This document shows, one piece after another, positions 36,772-46,291 of a DNA stretch of 64,000 nucleotides. Position 1 is the stretch's first letter; every line of letters begins with the position of its first letter. The position numbers and the translations under genes are program-made. The stretch is from an uncultured Lachnospiraceae bacterium (GTDB taxonomy: Bacteria > Bacillota > Clostridia > Lachnospirales > Lachnospiraceae). Location of the stretch: positions 1 through 64,000 of the forward strand of contig CAKRHP010000009.1 of assembly GCA_934339135.1 (NCBI GenBank). Direction: 5' to 3'. Below the pieces are notes generated by a model. The model had not been told where the DNA came from. It did no database searches and saw only the letters and a list, made by a program, of their open reading frames with translations.

Positions 36772-36795
36772 GGTTGTATGCCTCCCTTTTTATTT

Positions 36796-37587
36796 TTAAT
36801 CCAATGTCAATTTATTATCTATAGAGTTAATAATATAAAATCCCTTTGCATTCAGGCTGTCCTCGCGGTTATAAAGCATCGGGGTATCATCCATCTGACG
36901 GAAGATGGCACCGGCCTCCTCCACGATACACTGCATGGCTGCGGTATCCCACTCCATGGTAGGGTTAAAGCGGTAATATACCTCGGCCTCTCCCTTTGCT
37001 ACAACGCACCCCTTCAGAGAGCTTCCCATTTTCACAAAATTACGGATCTGATACTTTTCTAACAGCTTGTCCATCTGTTCACAGCCATGGGAGCTGCTCA
37101 TTACCATCCGAAGCTCGTGAATGTCTGTACAGTCTGATACCTGAAGCCTCTTTCCCTTCTCGTTCTTTGTATCCAGATAAGCACCTTGTCCCTGTGCTGC
37201 ATAATAAAGCTCTCCTGTTACCGGTACATAGATGACACCCAGCACAGATTTATGCTGATAGGATAACGAAATATTTACGGTAAACTGACCGTTTCTTTTG
37301 ATAAACTCCTTCGTTCCATCCAACGGATCTACCACAAAACAATAATCATTTTTCAGCCGGGAAAGATCATCCTTTTCCTCCTCTGACAGGATTGCATATT
37401 CCGGAAACGCCTCCTTCAGTGCATCCACAATAATACGGTTAGAAGCCTTATCCGCCGCCGTCAAAGGCATATCTCCATCCTTATAAGTTATCTCCATATC
37501 TTCGGCATTTTCATAAACGTCCATAATGGCATATCCTGCCTTTACTGCTGCCTCTTTAGCTACCTCAAGTACATTTTCCAAATTCAT
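36796..37587 (-). CDS. cysQ: 3'(2'),5'-bisphosphate nucleotidase CysQ
   Basis: 263 residues from the ATG at 37587 with CGGAGG upstream. The inositol-monophosphatase fold motifs are present: LSEEEKDD, VDPLDGTKEF (metal site) and PTMEWDTAAMQCIV. CysQ hydrolyses 3'-phosphoadenosine 5'-phosphate, the by-product of PAPS-dependent sulfotransfer or reduction, and so relieves its inhibition. A terminator and an inverted repeat lie between it and cysNC, so it may have its own promoter, with the CHR transporter downstream. Confidence 0.9.
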   Translation of the reverse strand: MNLENVLEVAKEAAVKAGYAIMDVYENAEDMEITYKDGDMPLTAADKASNRIIVDALKEAFPEYAILSEEEKDDLSRLKNDYCFVVDPLDGTKEFIKRNGQFTVNISLSYQHKSVLGVIYVPVTGELYYAAQGQGAYLDTKNEKGKRLQVSDCTDIHELRMVMSSSHGCEQMDKLLEKYQIRNFVKMGSSLKGCVVAKGEAEVYYRFNPTMEWDTAAMQCIVEEAGAIFRQMDDTPMLYNREDSLNAKGFYIINSIDNKLTLD

Positions 37588-37664
37588 AGGAATCCTCCGT
37601 TTTATATCATTTTTCATATGATTCATTACAAAATATATTATTTATTATATGTATCTTTAACTAC

Positions 37665-37701
37665 AAAGAGGTTTGGCTATAGATATAGCCAAACCCTCTT
37701 T
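37665..37701. terminator. Intrinsic terminator between cysNC and cysQ
   Basis: A long stem (37665-37680 with 37685-37701, one bulged C) with a four-base loop. The U-run is better on the plus strand (CTCTTTT) than the minus (CTCTTTG), so termination of cysNC transcripts may be partial. Confidence 0.65.
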
Positions 37702-37708
37702 TATTCTT

Positions 37709-37738
37709 TTCATACTAATCATACTACATTAGTATGAA
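37709..37738. promoter_or_regulatory. 11-bp inverted repeat upstream of cysQ
   Basis: TTCATACTAAT (37709-37719) and ATTAGTATGAA (37728-37738) are perfect inverted arms around an eight-base centre. No U-run follows on the minus strand, so a protein-binding operator or mRNA-processing stem is more likely than a terminator. Confidence 0.5.
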
Positions 37739-37770
37739 TATTGCAACCTATTTTTCACTTTCTTTTTGAA

Positions 37771-39597
37771 TTAAATGTATTTCTTTAATTCGTCCATCAG
37801 ATAATCCACAGACTCTTCTACCGTCATACCTGTCGTATCAATCGTAATCTCCGGATTTTCCGGTGGCTCATAAGGACTGGAAATACCTGAGAAGTTTGGA
37901 ATCTCGCCACTGCGAGCCCTCTTGTAGAGACCCTTAACATCTCTTCTCTCGCATTCCTCCAGAGGGGTGCTGATATAGATTTCAATGAAATTGTCATCTC
38001 CAATGATGTCTCTTGCGCTGCGACGATCACTTGCAAACGGAGAGATAAAGGAAGTCAGCGTGATCAGACCGGCATCATTCATCAGCTTCGCAACCTCAGC
38101 CACACGACGGATGTTCTCGATACGATCCTGCTCCTTGAATCCCAGGTTCTTATTCAGACCCATACGCACATTATCTCCATCCAGAAGCATGGTATGCTTA
38201 CCCTGTGCAAAAAGTCTCTTCTCCACCTCATTGATCAGAGTAGACTTACCGGCACCTGACAGACCTGTCATCCAGATTGTCTTTGGCTCCTGGCCTTTCT
38301 GCTGTGCTCGAAGTTCTCTGGTAATGTCCATATTATGCCATGTGAGATTGTCGTCACGGCGAAGCGGATGCTCCACAACACCACAGGCAGAAGTCATATT
38401 GGTGATACGATCGATCAATACGAAACCGCCCAGCTCCTTATGATGCTTAAACTCATCAAATACGATAGTATCCGAACATGCAATATCACAGCATGCAATC
38501 TCATTCTTATACAGCTTATCGGTCTGTACATGCGTCCCCTCATTGACGTCCACTTTATATTTGATATTCATAACAACAGCCGGTACCATCTTGGTTCCAA
38601 GCTTCAGGAAATAGTTCTTTCCTGCTACCAGCTTATTATCGTCCATCCACAGAAGTGTTGATGTAAACATTTTATTGGTGTGAAGCTTTACATCCTTGCA
38701 AAGCATACATCCTCTGGAGACATCAATCTCTGTATCAAGCTGAATGGTTACAGCCTGTCCCTTGGAGGCATTGTCAACTTCCTTGTTGGTATTGAGAATA
38801 CTCTTGACCTTCGCGGTCTCACCACTTGGCAGAGAGGTGATCTCATCTCCGACATGAACCTCTCCAACCTCGACCTCTCCCTGGAATCCACGGAAAGTAC
38901 GGTCCGGACGGCTGACACGCTGTACCGGCATAACGAATCCGGTCTCATCGGAATGGTCCGTCACATCGATGGTCTCCAGATAATTCTGAAGTGTACCACC
39001 CTTGTACCACGGTGTCTTTGCAGACTCTGTGGTGATATTATCACCAACGGTTGCAGAAACCGGAATAATATGCATAGACTCAAAATCATACTCGCCGGTC
39101 ATGATCTTGATCTGCTTTGCAATACTTTTAAATTCGTTCTCATCATAATCAATGAGATCCATTTTATTGACTGCATATACCACATGCTTAATACCCATCA
39201 ATGCACAGATACGGGTGTGACGTCTTGTCTGTACCAATACACCCTTGGATGCATCCACAAGGATAACGGCAAGATCCGCAAAGGAAGCTCCCACTGCCAT
39301 ATTACGGGTATACTCCTCATGACCCGGTGTATCTGCCACGATAAAGCTTCTCTTTTCTGTGGTGAAATAACGATATGCCACATCAATCGTGATTCCCTGC
39401 TCACGCTCTGCCATAAGACCATCTAACAGCAAAGAATAATCGATGGCTCCGCCGGTACTTCCGACTTTACTGTCAAGCTCCAATGCCTTCTCCTGATCTG
39501 CAAAGATCAACTTAGCATCATAAAGCATATGTCCGATCAGTGTGGACTTTCCATCATCTACACTACCGCAAGTAATAAATTTCAATAAACTCTGCAT
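37771..39597 (-). CDS. cysNC: Bifunctional sulfate adenylyltransferase GTPase subunit / APS kinase
   Basis: 608 residues from the ATG at 39597, one base after the cysD stop. The N-terminal GTPase has GSVDDGKSTLIGHML, the DTPGHEEYTRNMA switch and NKMD, then EF-Tu-like beta domains. From about residue 430 an APS kinase domain has Walker A GLSGAGKSTLINEV, the DGDNVRMGLN motif and FISPFASDRRSARD, and looks intact. The product with CysD converts sulfate to APS and then PAPS in the cytoplasm. The fused kinase means PAPS is the intended product. Confidence 0.97.
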   Translation of the reverse strand: MQSLLKFITCGSVDDGKSTLIGHMLYDAKLIFADQEKALELDSKVGSTGGAIDYSLLLDGLMAEREQGITIDVAYRYFTTEKRSFIVADTPGHEEYTRNMAVGASFADLAVILVDASKGVLVQTRRHTRICALMGIKHVVYAVNKMDLIDYDENEFKSIAKQIKIMTGEYDFESMHIIPVSATVGDNITTESAKTPWYKGGTLQNYLETIDVTDHSDETGFVMPVQRVSRPDRTFRGFQGEVEVGEVHVGDEITSLPSGETAKVKSILNTNKEVDNASKGQAVTIQLDTEIDVSRGCMLCKDVKLHTNKMFTSTLLWMDDNKLVAGKNYFLKLGTKMVPAVVMNIKYKVDVNEGTHVQTDKLYKNEIACCDIACSDTIVFDEFKHHKELGGFVLIDRITNMTSACGVVEHPLRRDDNLTWHNMDITRELRAQQKGQEPKTIWMTGLSGAGKSTLINEVEKRLFAQGKHTMLLDGDNVRMGLNKNLGFKEQDRIENIRRVAEVAKLMNDAGLITLTSFISPFASDRRSARDIIGDDNFIEIYISTPLEECERRDVKGLYKRARSGEIPNFSGISSPYEPPENPEITIDTTGMTVEESVDYLMDELKKYI

Positions 39598-39598
39598 C

Positions 39599-40498
39599 CT
39601 AGAAATACCCCTCTCTCTTTCTTCTTTCCATGCTGCCAGCTGCCTCATTATCAATGACACGACTGGTTCTCTCGGAAGATACTGCACTTAATGTTTCCTC
39701 GATGATCTCATCCAGAGTCTCTGCATCAGACTCTACACCACCGGTCAACGGGTAACATCCTAAAGTACGGAAACGTACCTTTTTCATAACCGGTTTCTCG
39801 CCCTCTTTCAGACGCATTCTGTCATCATCCACCATAATGATATTGCCGTCGCGGTAAACCACCGGACGCTCTTTTGCAAAATAAAGGGATGGAATCTCAA
39901 TATTTTCCTGACGGATATACTGCCAGATATCCTTCTCTGTCCAGTTAGAAAGAGGAAATACTCGAACCTCTTCGCCCTTAAACAGCTTTGTATTATATAA
40001 TTTCCACATCTCCGGGCGCTGATTCTTTGGATCCCACGCATGAGCAGAATTACGGAAAGAAAAGATACGCTCTTTCGCACGGGACTTTTCCTCATCACGG
40101 CGTCCACCACCAAATGCAGCTGTAAACTCGTATTTGTCCAGTGCCTGTTTCAATGCCTGCGTCTTCATGATATCCGTATAAGCAGAACCATGATCAAATG
40201 GATTGATTCCCTGCTTTACACCTTCCTGATTGGTATAAACAATCATATCCAGACCATACTTCTTTGCCATTTTATCACGGAACTCGATCATTTCATGGAA
40301 CTTCCATGTAGTGTCCACATGAAGAAATGGGAAAGGGGGTTTCTCCGGATAAAATGCCTTCAATGCAAGATGAAGCATTACGGAACTATCCTTTCCGATT
40401 GAATACAACATAACCGGCTTTTCACACTCAGCTACAACTTCACGCATAATGTAAATCGCCTCAGCCTCCAGCTCCTCTAAATGTGATAATTGATTCAT
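39599..40498 (-). CDS. cysD: Sulfate adenylyltransferase subunit 2
   Basis: 299 residues from an ATG at 40498 with TGGAGG upstream. The ATP pyrophosphatase P-loop [18 protein letters not shown], the HVDTTWKF segment, [18 protein letters not shown] and the C-terminal [18 protein letters not shown] and ERKREGYF-like tail are all typical of CysD. It activates sulfate with ATP, driven by the CysN GTPase. It lies 13 bp after the arylsulfotransferase-like gene and abuts cysNC. Confidence 0.97.
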   Translation of the reverse strand: MNQLSHLEELEAEAIYIMREVVAECEKPVMLYSIGKDSSVMLHLALKAFYPEKPPFPFLHVDTTWKFHEMIEFRDKMAKKYGLDMIVYTNQEGVKQGINPFDHGSAYTDIMKTQALKQALDKYEFTAAFGGGRRDEEKSRAKERIFSFRNSAHAWDPKNQRPEMWKLYNTKLFKGEEVRVFPLSNWTEKDIWQYIRQENIEIPSLYFAKERPVVYRDGNIIMVDDDRMRLKEGEKPVMKKVRFRTLGCYPLTGGVESDAETLDEIIEETLSAVSSERTSRVIDNEAAGSMERRKREGYF

Positions 40499-40511
40499 TG
40501 TTTTCCTCCAT

Positions 40512-42431
40512 TTATTTTTCTTTTTGGGATCTCTCCACTCTGATCTCATTTTTCAGATGGTAGATCTGATCATCAACTTCTACATAAACCTGATATTCAT
40601 CAAGTTCTAACTGATCCAATGTCATACAAAAACTTTCCTTCTGCTGCTTTTTTGCAAGTCCGGTAAATCTCTGTACATAGGAATGCTTTTCCCCGATAAG
40701 ATACACATTCTGAACGCTGCCTGCAAAAAAAGCAAACAGGAATAATGTATCGCTCACACGGATATTGCCAAAAATCTTCTTTTTGAGTTTCTCCGGAACC
40801 GCCTCCGGCAGATTTCCGGTATATTTCTCGGGTGGTTCCAAACTTCCCTTCACCACATCAAGATCATGCTTTAATGGCACGGAATATGCCTCTATATCCG
40901 GCTCAAACAACCATGCACTCCGATATCTTTTGCATAAACGCAGGCGATTGATCATCTGACCACTCTGTCCATCCAGTTCTTCTATACAAGCCCGCAGATT
41001 CTCTGTCCGCCGCATCAGCATACCTGAAAAAGATAAGATCTTGTTGTCTTGTTCCTGATAAATGCAGCTTGCATCTTTCTGGGATTTTACCACTGCAACA
41101 CTTCTCATCTTGTGAAATGAATGCTCCTCCGGATGGATCTCATAAAAATCAATTCTCGAATCGTCATCCGAAACGGCTCCCTCCGCCGGAAGATTTCCTT
41201 TATTTTGTATACAATACAGACGGACCTGCATACTGCCATCTTCCATGCACTGAATATCCGGATTTTCGGGCATGTATCCGTCAACATCACTCTGCTCCTC
41301 CGATACCAGAAGCTTATCTTCTATCGATGTATCCCGCCAGATTGATCTCGGTCCCAATGCCCAGTTTACCGACTGCTTATCCCAGTCAATGGAAAGCACT
41401 GTATGATAACGTCTCATAGTTAATATAAGTTGACCATTGATATACTGCAGGCCGCTTGCAACGATCCAGTCGCCTTGTTTTTTGTTTTTATCTCCGATCA
41501 GATCCTCAACCATACACTTTTTACGAATCTTCCCGGTCCTGCGATCTAATTCAATGATGCAGTCGCTCACATATTCCTCTGCTGAGGAGGTCAATAAAAA
41601 TAAGGATTCACCATTTTGTGCTGCATATCTTCCCACCGGATAATCCACCAGATATGTCTGATATATCCGCCCCATATAATCCATCTCATGATACTGGCAG
41701 GCTCTGGTTTTCCCATCGGATGCAACACGGTTCACAGTGGCATCTACATAAAGAAATCTTCCGTTTTGCAATGGGATCATCCCCGTCCGATCTGTCTTGA
41801 TCTGTAACGAATAACGCACCTCTCCGTATTGATCAAACACTACCGGCTTAAACAGAAAGCCATTGACCAAAATAAACGGAAAACAAGAATTCTGAGAATG
41901 CTCCACTTTCGTCACAATATTCTGCTGTCCCAGCGGAATGTCTCTGGTATAAATTCTAAGATCTCTTCTCTGGTATACCTCTCCATTACTGTCTATCAAT
42001 TCCAGTATTAACTTATTGGTATATCCCTTATACAAACCCATGATTGGAACACGGTGTCTGGTGCTCATGCAGGTTTCACCTACAAAATCAGCTCCCTCGG
42101 ACTTCCCTAAAATACGGTATCTGACCCGATATTCCTTTGGGGTATTAAACAATAGCATCGCTGTCTGAACCGATGCGCCATAAGGATTCGGAATCACCAG
42201 CAGATGACGAAAACTGAACACACGGTCATCCAGGATCTTCTCGAATGCCATATCCCGGACCTGACTCTGCCATGCCCTTGGCATTTCTTTTCGAAACGGT
42301 GTATATATCCGCTTGTCTCTGTCAATCTGAAATTCATTTCGGTAATTCAGATCCAGCTTTCTCAGGTCTTCGTCACTGTAGGTCGTCTTTGTCGCATTTT
42401 TTATATCAATGCGTCTTCCAAATATTCCCAC
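40512..42431 (-). CDS. Cytoplasmic arylsulfotransferase (ASST)-fold protein, active-site His apparently lost
   Basis: 639 residues. Residues about 75-170 match the Ig-like N-terminal domain of arylsulfate sulfotransferases ([40 protein letters not shown]). A beta-propeller follows with [18 protein letters not shown] and [11 protein letters not shown]. The last 100 residues are extra. There is no signal peptide, unlike periplasmic AssT. At the places where I recall conserved histidines (HD in blade 1, DW-x-H, QHD) I see [16 protein letters not shown] and NPDIQCM. The GTG at 42431 has no ribosome site; an AGAGG-led 17-codon frame (42406-42459) overlaps, so the true start is unsure. First gene before cysD and cysNC. 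Confidence 0.75.
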   Translation of the reverse strand: MGIFGRRIDIKNATKTTYSDEDLRKLDLNYRNEFQIDRDKRIYTPFRKEMPRAWQSQVRDMAFEKILDDRVFSFRHLLVIPNPYGASVQTAMLLFNTPKEYRVRYRILGKSEGADFVGETCMSTRHRVPIMGLYKGYTNKLILELIDSNGEVYQRRDLRIYTRDIPLGQQNIVTKVEHSQNSCFPFILVNGFLFKPVVFDQYGEVRYSLQIKTDRTGMIPLQNGRFLYVDATVNRVASDGKTRACQYHEMDYMGRIYQTYLVDYPVGRYAAQNGESLFLLTSSAEEYVSDCIIELDRRTGKIRKKCMVEDLIGDKNKKQGDWIVASGLQYINGQLILTMRRYHTVLSIDWDKQSVNWALGPRSIWRDTSIEDKLLVSEEQSDVDGYMPENPDIQCMEDGSMQVRLYCIQNKGNLPAEGAVSDDDSRIDFYEIHPEEHSFHKMRSVAVVKSQKDASCIYQEQDNKILSFSGMLMRRTENLRACIEELDGQSGQMINRLRLCKRYRSAWLFEPDIEAYSVPLKHDLDVVKGSLEPPEKYTGNLPEAVPEKLKKKIFGNIRVSDTLFLFAFFAGSVQNVYLIGEKHSYVQRFTGLAKKQQKESFCMTLDQLELDEYQVYVEVDDQIYHLKNEIRVERSQKEK

Positions 42432-42563
42432 TTATACTATCGTGCAATTGTGTCAACATTATGGAAAAATCCTCTTTAATTTTTCCAAACACAACGCACT
42501 CCTCCTTCCAGTTGATTATAACATATTCCAGCAAAAAAGCAAAAAGTAGTTATACTGCTTCTT

Positions 42564-44888
42564 TTACAGCTTCATGGTAAGCTGTATCCTCTGTTTTTTC
42601 AGATCCACACTCATTACCTTTACATCCACAATGTCCCCGACACTGACCACATCCAGGGGATGCTTTACAAAGCCCTTATTGGACAGTTGGGAAATATGCA
42701 CAAGACCGTCCTGATGCACTCCGATATCGACAAATGCCCCAAAGTCAATGACATTACGCACCGTTCCCTTCAGGATCATTCCTTCTTTGAGGTCCTTCAT
42801 ATCCAGTACATCCGTGCGAAGGATCGGCTTTGGCATTTCATCTCTTGGATCTCTTGCCGGCTTCTCTAACTCTTTCACAATATCTTCCAGAGTAATCTCC
42901 CCGATTCCCAATTCCTGAGCCATTTTCCTTTTGTCTTTGATTCGGCCGGCAATCCCCTTCACTCCGGCTTTCTTTTCCTTTGGTGCCGGAGTATCCCGGG
43001 CAAGCTCCACCTGACTGTCTCCAAATGCCTTGGCAAAAGCAGCACCAAATGCGGAATTGGTATTACGGATCACAAATTCCTTCTTTTTCTTTGGCTCCGG
43101 TGCCACACCACGCTTTTCAGTATTTGCCTTTGCAAGCTCTCCCTGAAGCTTTTTCACCTCGTCCATAGTCATATCCAGCTTCTCTAAAAGCTGTCCGGCC
43201 GCCTCATAGGACTCCGGATGAACACTGGTGGCATCCAGAGGATTGTCTCCTCCCTGGATCCGCATAAAGCCCGCGCACTGCTCAAAGGCTTTCGGTCCAA
43301 GCTTTGCAACCTTTAAAAGCTGTTTTCTGCTGGTGAATTTTCCGTTCTCCTCGCGATAAATAACGATATTTTTCGCAATGGTTTTGGAGATACCGGAAAT
43401 ATACTCCAGAAGAGACGCCGATGCGGTATTCAGATCAACACCGACCTTATTAACACAATCCTCGACTACACCTGTCAGTGTCTCTGACAGCTTCTTCTGG
43501 TTCATATCGTGCTGATACTGGCCCACACCGATGGACTGGGGATCGATCTTCACTAACTCAGCCAAAGGATCCTGAATACGTCTTGCAATGGATGTGGCAC
43601 TTCTCTGTCCCACATCAAAGTTTGGGAACTCCTCGGTAGCAAGCTTGCTGGCAGAATATACGGAAGCTCCCGCCTCATTGACGATCACGTACTGTACCGG
43701 CTTTTTGATTTCTTTCAGCATCTCGGCAATGATCTGCTCGGATTCTCTGGATGCCGTTCCATTTCCCACGGAGATCAGGGAAATATCATACTGATCGATC
43801 AGCTTTTTGACCACTCTCTTTGCCTCGTCCACCTTGTTCTGTGGCGCCGTCGGATAAATCACCGTGGTATCCAACACCTTACCCGTAGGATCTACCACTG
43901 CCAGCTTACAGCCGGTACGAAATGCCGGATCCCATCCCAGTACGGTTTTGCCTGCGATCGGAGGTGCCATCAGAAGCTGTTCCAGATTTTTTCCAAAGAC
44001 ACGGATGGCTCCATCCTCTGCCTTCTCGGTCAGCTCATTTCTTACCTCTCGCTCAATCGCCGGTGCGATCAGGCGCTTGTAACTATCCTCCACAGCCTCT
44101 GTCAGAACCGGCTCCGTATTAGCATTCTCTGCGGTGATCACTTTTTTGCGAAGATACTGTAAAATACGTTCCTCTGGCGCGATCAGCCTGATCACCAGCA
44201 TCTTTTCCTTTTCTCCGCGGTTTAACGCCAACACACGGTGACCGGCAATCTTGCTGACCTGCTCCTGGAATTCATAATACATCTCATAAACGGACTGTTC
44301 CTTCTCATCCTTGGCAGTAGAAGTGATCACTCCCTCTTCCATGGTGAGCTTACGGATATACATTCTGTAGTCTGCCTCATCGGAAATCTGCTCAGCAATG
44401 ATATCTCTGGCTCCATCAATGGCATCTTTTACTGTTTCCACACCCTTTTCCCCGGAAAGATAGCTCTGTGCCTCTTCCTCCAGACTTTTGGTAGTTTCCT
44501 GTGCAAGAATGATCTGGGCAAGACCATCCAGCCCCTTTTCCTTTGCAATGGTAGCTCTGGTTCTTCTCTTCGGGCGGTACGGGCGGTACAGATCATCCAC
44601 AACCACCTGTGTCTGTGCCTCTAAGATCTGTTTTTTCAGCTCCTCGGTAAGCTTGCCCTGCTCCTCAATGCTTGCCAGAACCTGCTGCTTTTTCTCCTCG
44701 AGATTCCGCAGATAGGTCAGTCGCTCTGACAGGTTACGAAGCTGCTCATCATCCAGAGAGCCATGAGCCTCTTTACGATAACGGGCAATAAACGGAATGG
44801 TGTTTCCTTCGTCAATAAGCTTGATAACCGCCTCAACCTGCCACTCCTTGATATTTAATTCCTCTGCTATTTTTTTCTGAATATTCAT
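42564..44888 (-). CDS. tex: Tex family RNA-binding/transcription accessory protein
   Basis: 774 residues. The N-terminal helical Tex region (EWQVEAVIKLIDEGNTIPFIARYRKEAHG, VVDDLYRPYRPKRRTRATIA), YqgF RNase H-like part (VLGWDPAFRTGCKLAVVDPTG, ISVGNGTASRESE), helix-hairpin-helix (NTASASLLEYISGISKTIAKNI) and a C-terminal S1 domain (GMILKGTVRNVIDFGAFVDIGVHQDGLVHISQLS) match the full Tex layout. It binds nucleic acid and influences transcription and stress tolerance. It is translated from AGGAG and starts just after the hom terminator. Confidence 0.96.
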   Translation of the reverse strand: MNIQKKIAEELNIKEWQVEAVIKLIDEGNTIPFIARYRKEAHGSLDDEQLRNLSERLTYLRNLEEKKQQVLASIEEQGKLTEELKKQILEAQTQVVVDDLYRPYRPKRRTRATIAKEKGLDGLAQIILAQETTKSLEEEAQSYLSGEKGVETVKDAIDGARDIIAEQISDEADYRMYIRKLTMEEGVITSTAKDEKEQSVYEMYYEFQEQVSKIAGHRVLALNRGEKEKMLVIRLIAPEERILQYLRKKVITAENANTEPVLTEAVEDSYKRLIAPAIEREVRNELTEKAEDGAIRVFGKNLEQLLMAPPIAGKTVLGWDPAFRTGCKLAVVDPTGKVLDTTVIYPTAPQNKVDEAKRVVKKLIDQYDISLISVGNGTASRESEQIIAEMLKEIKKPVQYVIVNEAGASVYSASKLATEEFPNFDVGQRSATSIARRIQDPLAELVKIDPQSIGVGQYQHDMNQKKLSETLTGVVEDCVNKVGVDLNTASASLLEYISGISKTIAKNIVIYREENGKFTSRKQLLKVAKLGPKAFEQCAGFMRIQGGDNPLDATSVHPESYEAAGQLLEKLDMTMDEVKKLQGELAKANTEKRGVAPEPKKKKEFVIRNTNSAFGAAFAKAFGDSQVELARDTPAPKEKKAGVKGIAGRIKDKRKMAQELGIGEITLEDIVKELEKPARDPRDEMPKPILRTDVLDMKDLKEGMILKGTVRNVIDFGAFVDIGVHQDGLVHISQLSNKGFVKHPLDVVSVGDIVDVKVMSVDLKKQRIQLTMKL

Positions 44889-44912
44889 AATATAACTCCT
44901 ACATATCTCTCC

Positions 44913-44940
44913 AAAAAAGAAAGCGACTGGAACCAGTCGC
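44913..44940 (-). terminator. Terminator of hom
   Basis: An 8-bp perfect stem GCGACTGG/CCAGTCGC (44923-44940) with a two-base loop is followed on the minus strand by TTTCTTTTTT. Confidence 0.8.
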
Positions 44941-45042
44941 CTCTTTCATTCTTTATCCATTTTTACGCGACAACTCAATATATATCCAAGAGACTCTCTG
45001 TGTCCGCTGTATCACAACATATCCCTGACACCTTTTATGTAT

Positions 45043-46269
45043 TTATGCAAGGCCTGTCTGGTCTACGCGGATCTTATTGATCACACCGTCAAGCTGTGCA
45101 GCAGCCTTCTCATAGTCTCCCTCGCTCATCTCTTCCGTTACAAAGGCAAACTCATCATCATATCCGGCATCTACCATCTTGACATTGCCAAACAATTCCT
45201 TTACCTTATCAGACTTCTGAGCCTTAATGCCGCTGACACGTACAAAGAATACGTTTCTTGCATCCTCTGCAGCTACCAGATCAAGCTTCTGGGCATCCCA
45301 AAGTGTGATAATGTTGACTCCTGCATGCTTTGCCGCATCCATCACATCAGACACAACCGCACTTGCCGTCGCAAGCTTACCGGCTCCCTGACCATAGAAC
45401 ATAACATCTCCAACCATGTTGCCTTTTACGAGGATCGCGTTAAATACTCCATCCACACTATAAAGAGGATGCTCCGGATAGATCAGCTGCGGAGCTACCA
45501 TTGCACTCACCTTGTCGCCAACCTTTTTGCTGGAACCAAAGATCTTTACCTTTGCGCCCATCTTCTTTGCATAGGCAATGTCTCTGTCTGTGATCTTGGT
45601 GATCCCCTCTGTGTAGATATCCTCAAAATCAAGCTGTTTTCCATAAGCCAGAGATGTCAGGATCGCAATCTTACGGCATGCATCATAACCCTCGACATCT
45701 GCCGTCGGATCTTTCTCTGCATAACCCTTATCCTGTGCATCCTTTAATACGGAATCAAAGTCAGATCCCTTCTCTGTCATTTCTGTGAGGATATAGTTGG
45801 TCGTACCATTCAAAATACCGGAGATCTCCAGAATCTCATCCGGTGCCAGAGAGGTCTTCAGTGGACGGATGATCGGAATACCGCCGCCAACACTCGCCTC
45901 AAACAGGAAGTTAATACTCTTCTCCTCAGCCAGTGCCAAAAGCTCCGGACCATATGCTGCAACAAGTGCCTTGTTGGAAGTACATACGCTCTTTCCGTTC
46001 TCCAAACATGTTTTTACAAATTCATAGGCAGGATGAACTCCTCCCATGGTTTCTACAACAATAGAAATCTCCGGATCATTTGCAACGATATCAAAATCGT
46101 GTACCAGTACCTTTTCCACCGGGTCTCCCGGGAAATCACGAAGATCCAATACTGCTTTTACAGAAATCTCCTGGCCCACTCTCTTTGCAATGATATCCTT
46201 ATTCTTTTCAAGGATCTCCACAACTCCGGATCCTACTGTTCCATAACCTAATACACCTACTTTTACCAT
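45043..46269 (-). CDS. hom: Homoserine dehydrogenase
   Basis: 408 residues from an ATG at 46269 with GGAGG upstream; the open frame continues into prfB and is not used. N-terminal NAD(P)-binding VGVLGYGTVGSGVVEIL, ETMGGVHPAYEF, SNKALVA, the catalytic core SVGGGIPIIRPL and GILNGTTNYILTEM, and YAEKDPTADVEGYDACRKIAIL are all characteristic. The last 80 residues look like an ACT domain, implying threonine feedback. It makes homoserine for threonine and methionine. It follows prfB by 22 bp. Confidence 0.97.
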   Translation of the reverse strand: MVKVGVLGYGTVGSGVVEILEKNKDIIAKRVGQEISVKAVLDLRDFPGDPVEKVLVHDFDIVANDPEISIVVETMGGVHPAYEFVKTCLENGKSVCTSNKALVAAYGPELLALAEEKSINFLFEASVGGGIPIIRPLKTSLAPDEILEISGILNGTTNYILTEMTEKGSDFDSVLKDAQDKGYAEKDPTADVEGYDACRKIAILTSLAYGKQLDFEDIYTEGITKITDRDIAYAKKMGAKVKIFGSSKKVGDKVSAMVAPQLIYPEHPLYSVDGVFNAILVKGNMVGDVMFYGQGAGKLATASAVVSDVMDAAKHAGVNIITLWDAQKLDLVAAEDARNVFFVRVSGIKAQKSDKVKELFGNVKMVDAGYDDEFAFVTEEMSEGDYEKAAAQLDGVINKIRVDQTGLA

Positions 46270-46291
46270 GTTTGTCCTCCATCCATTTGTC

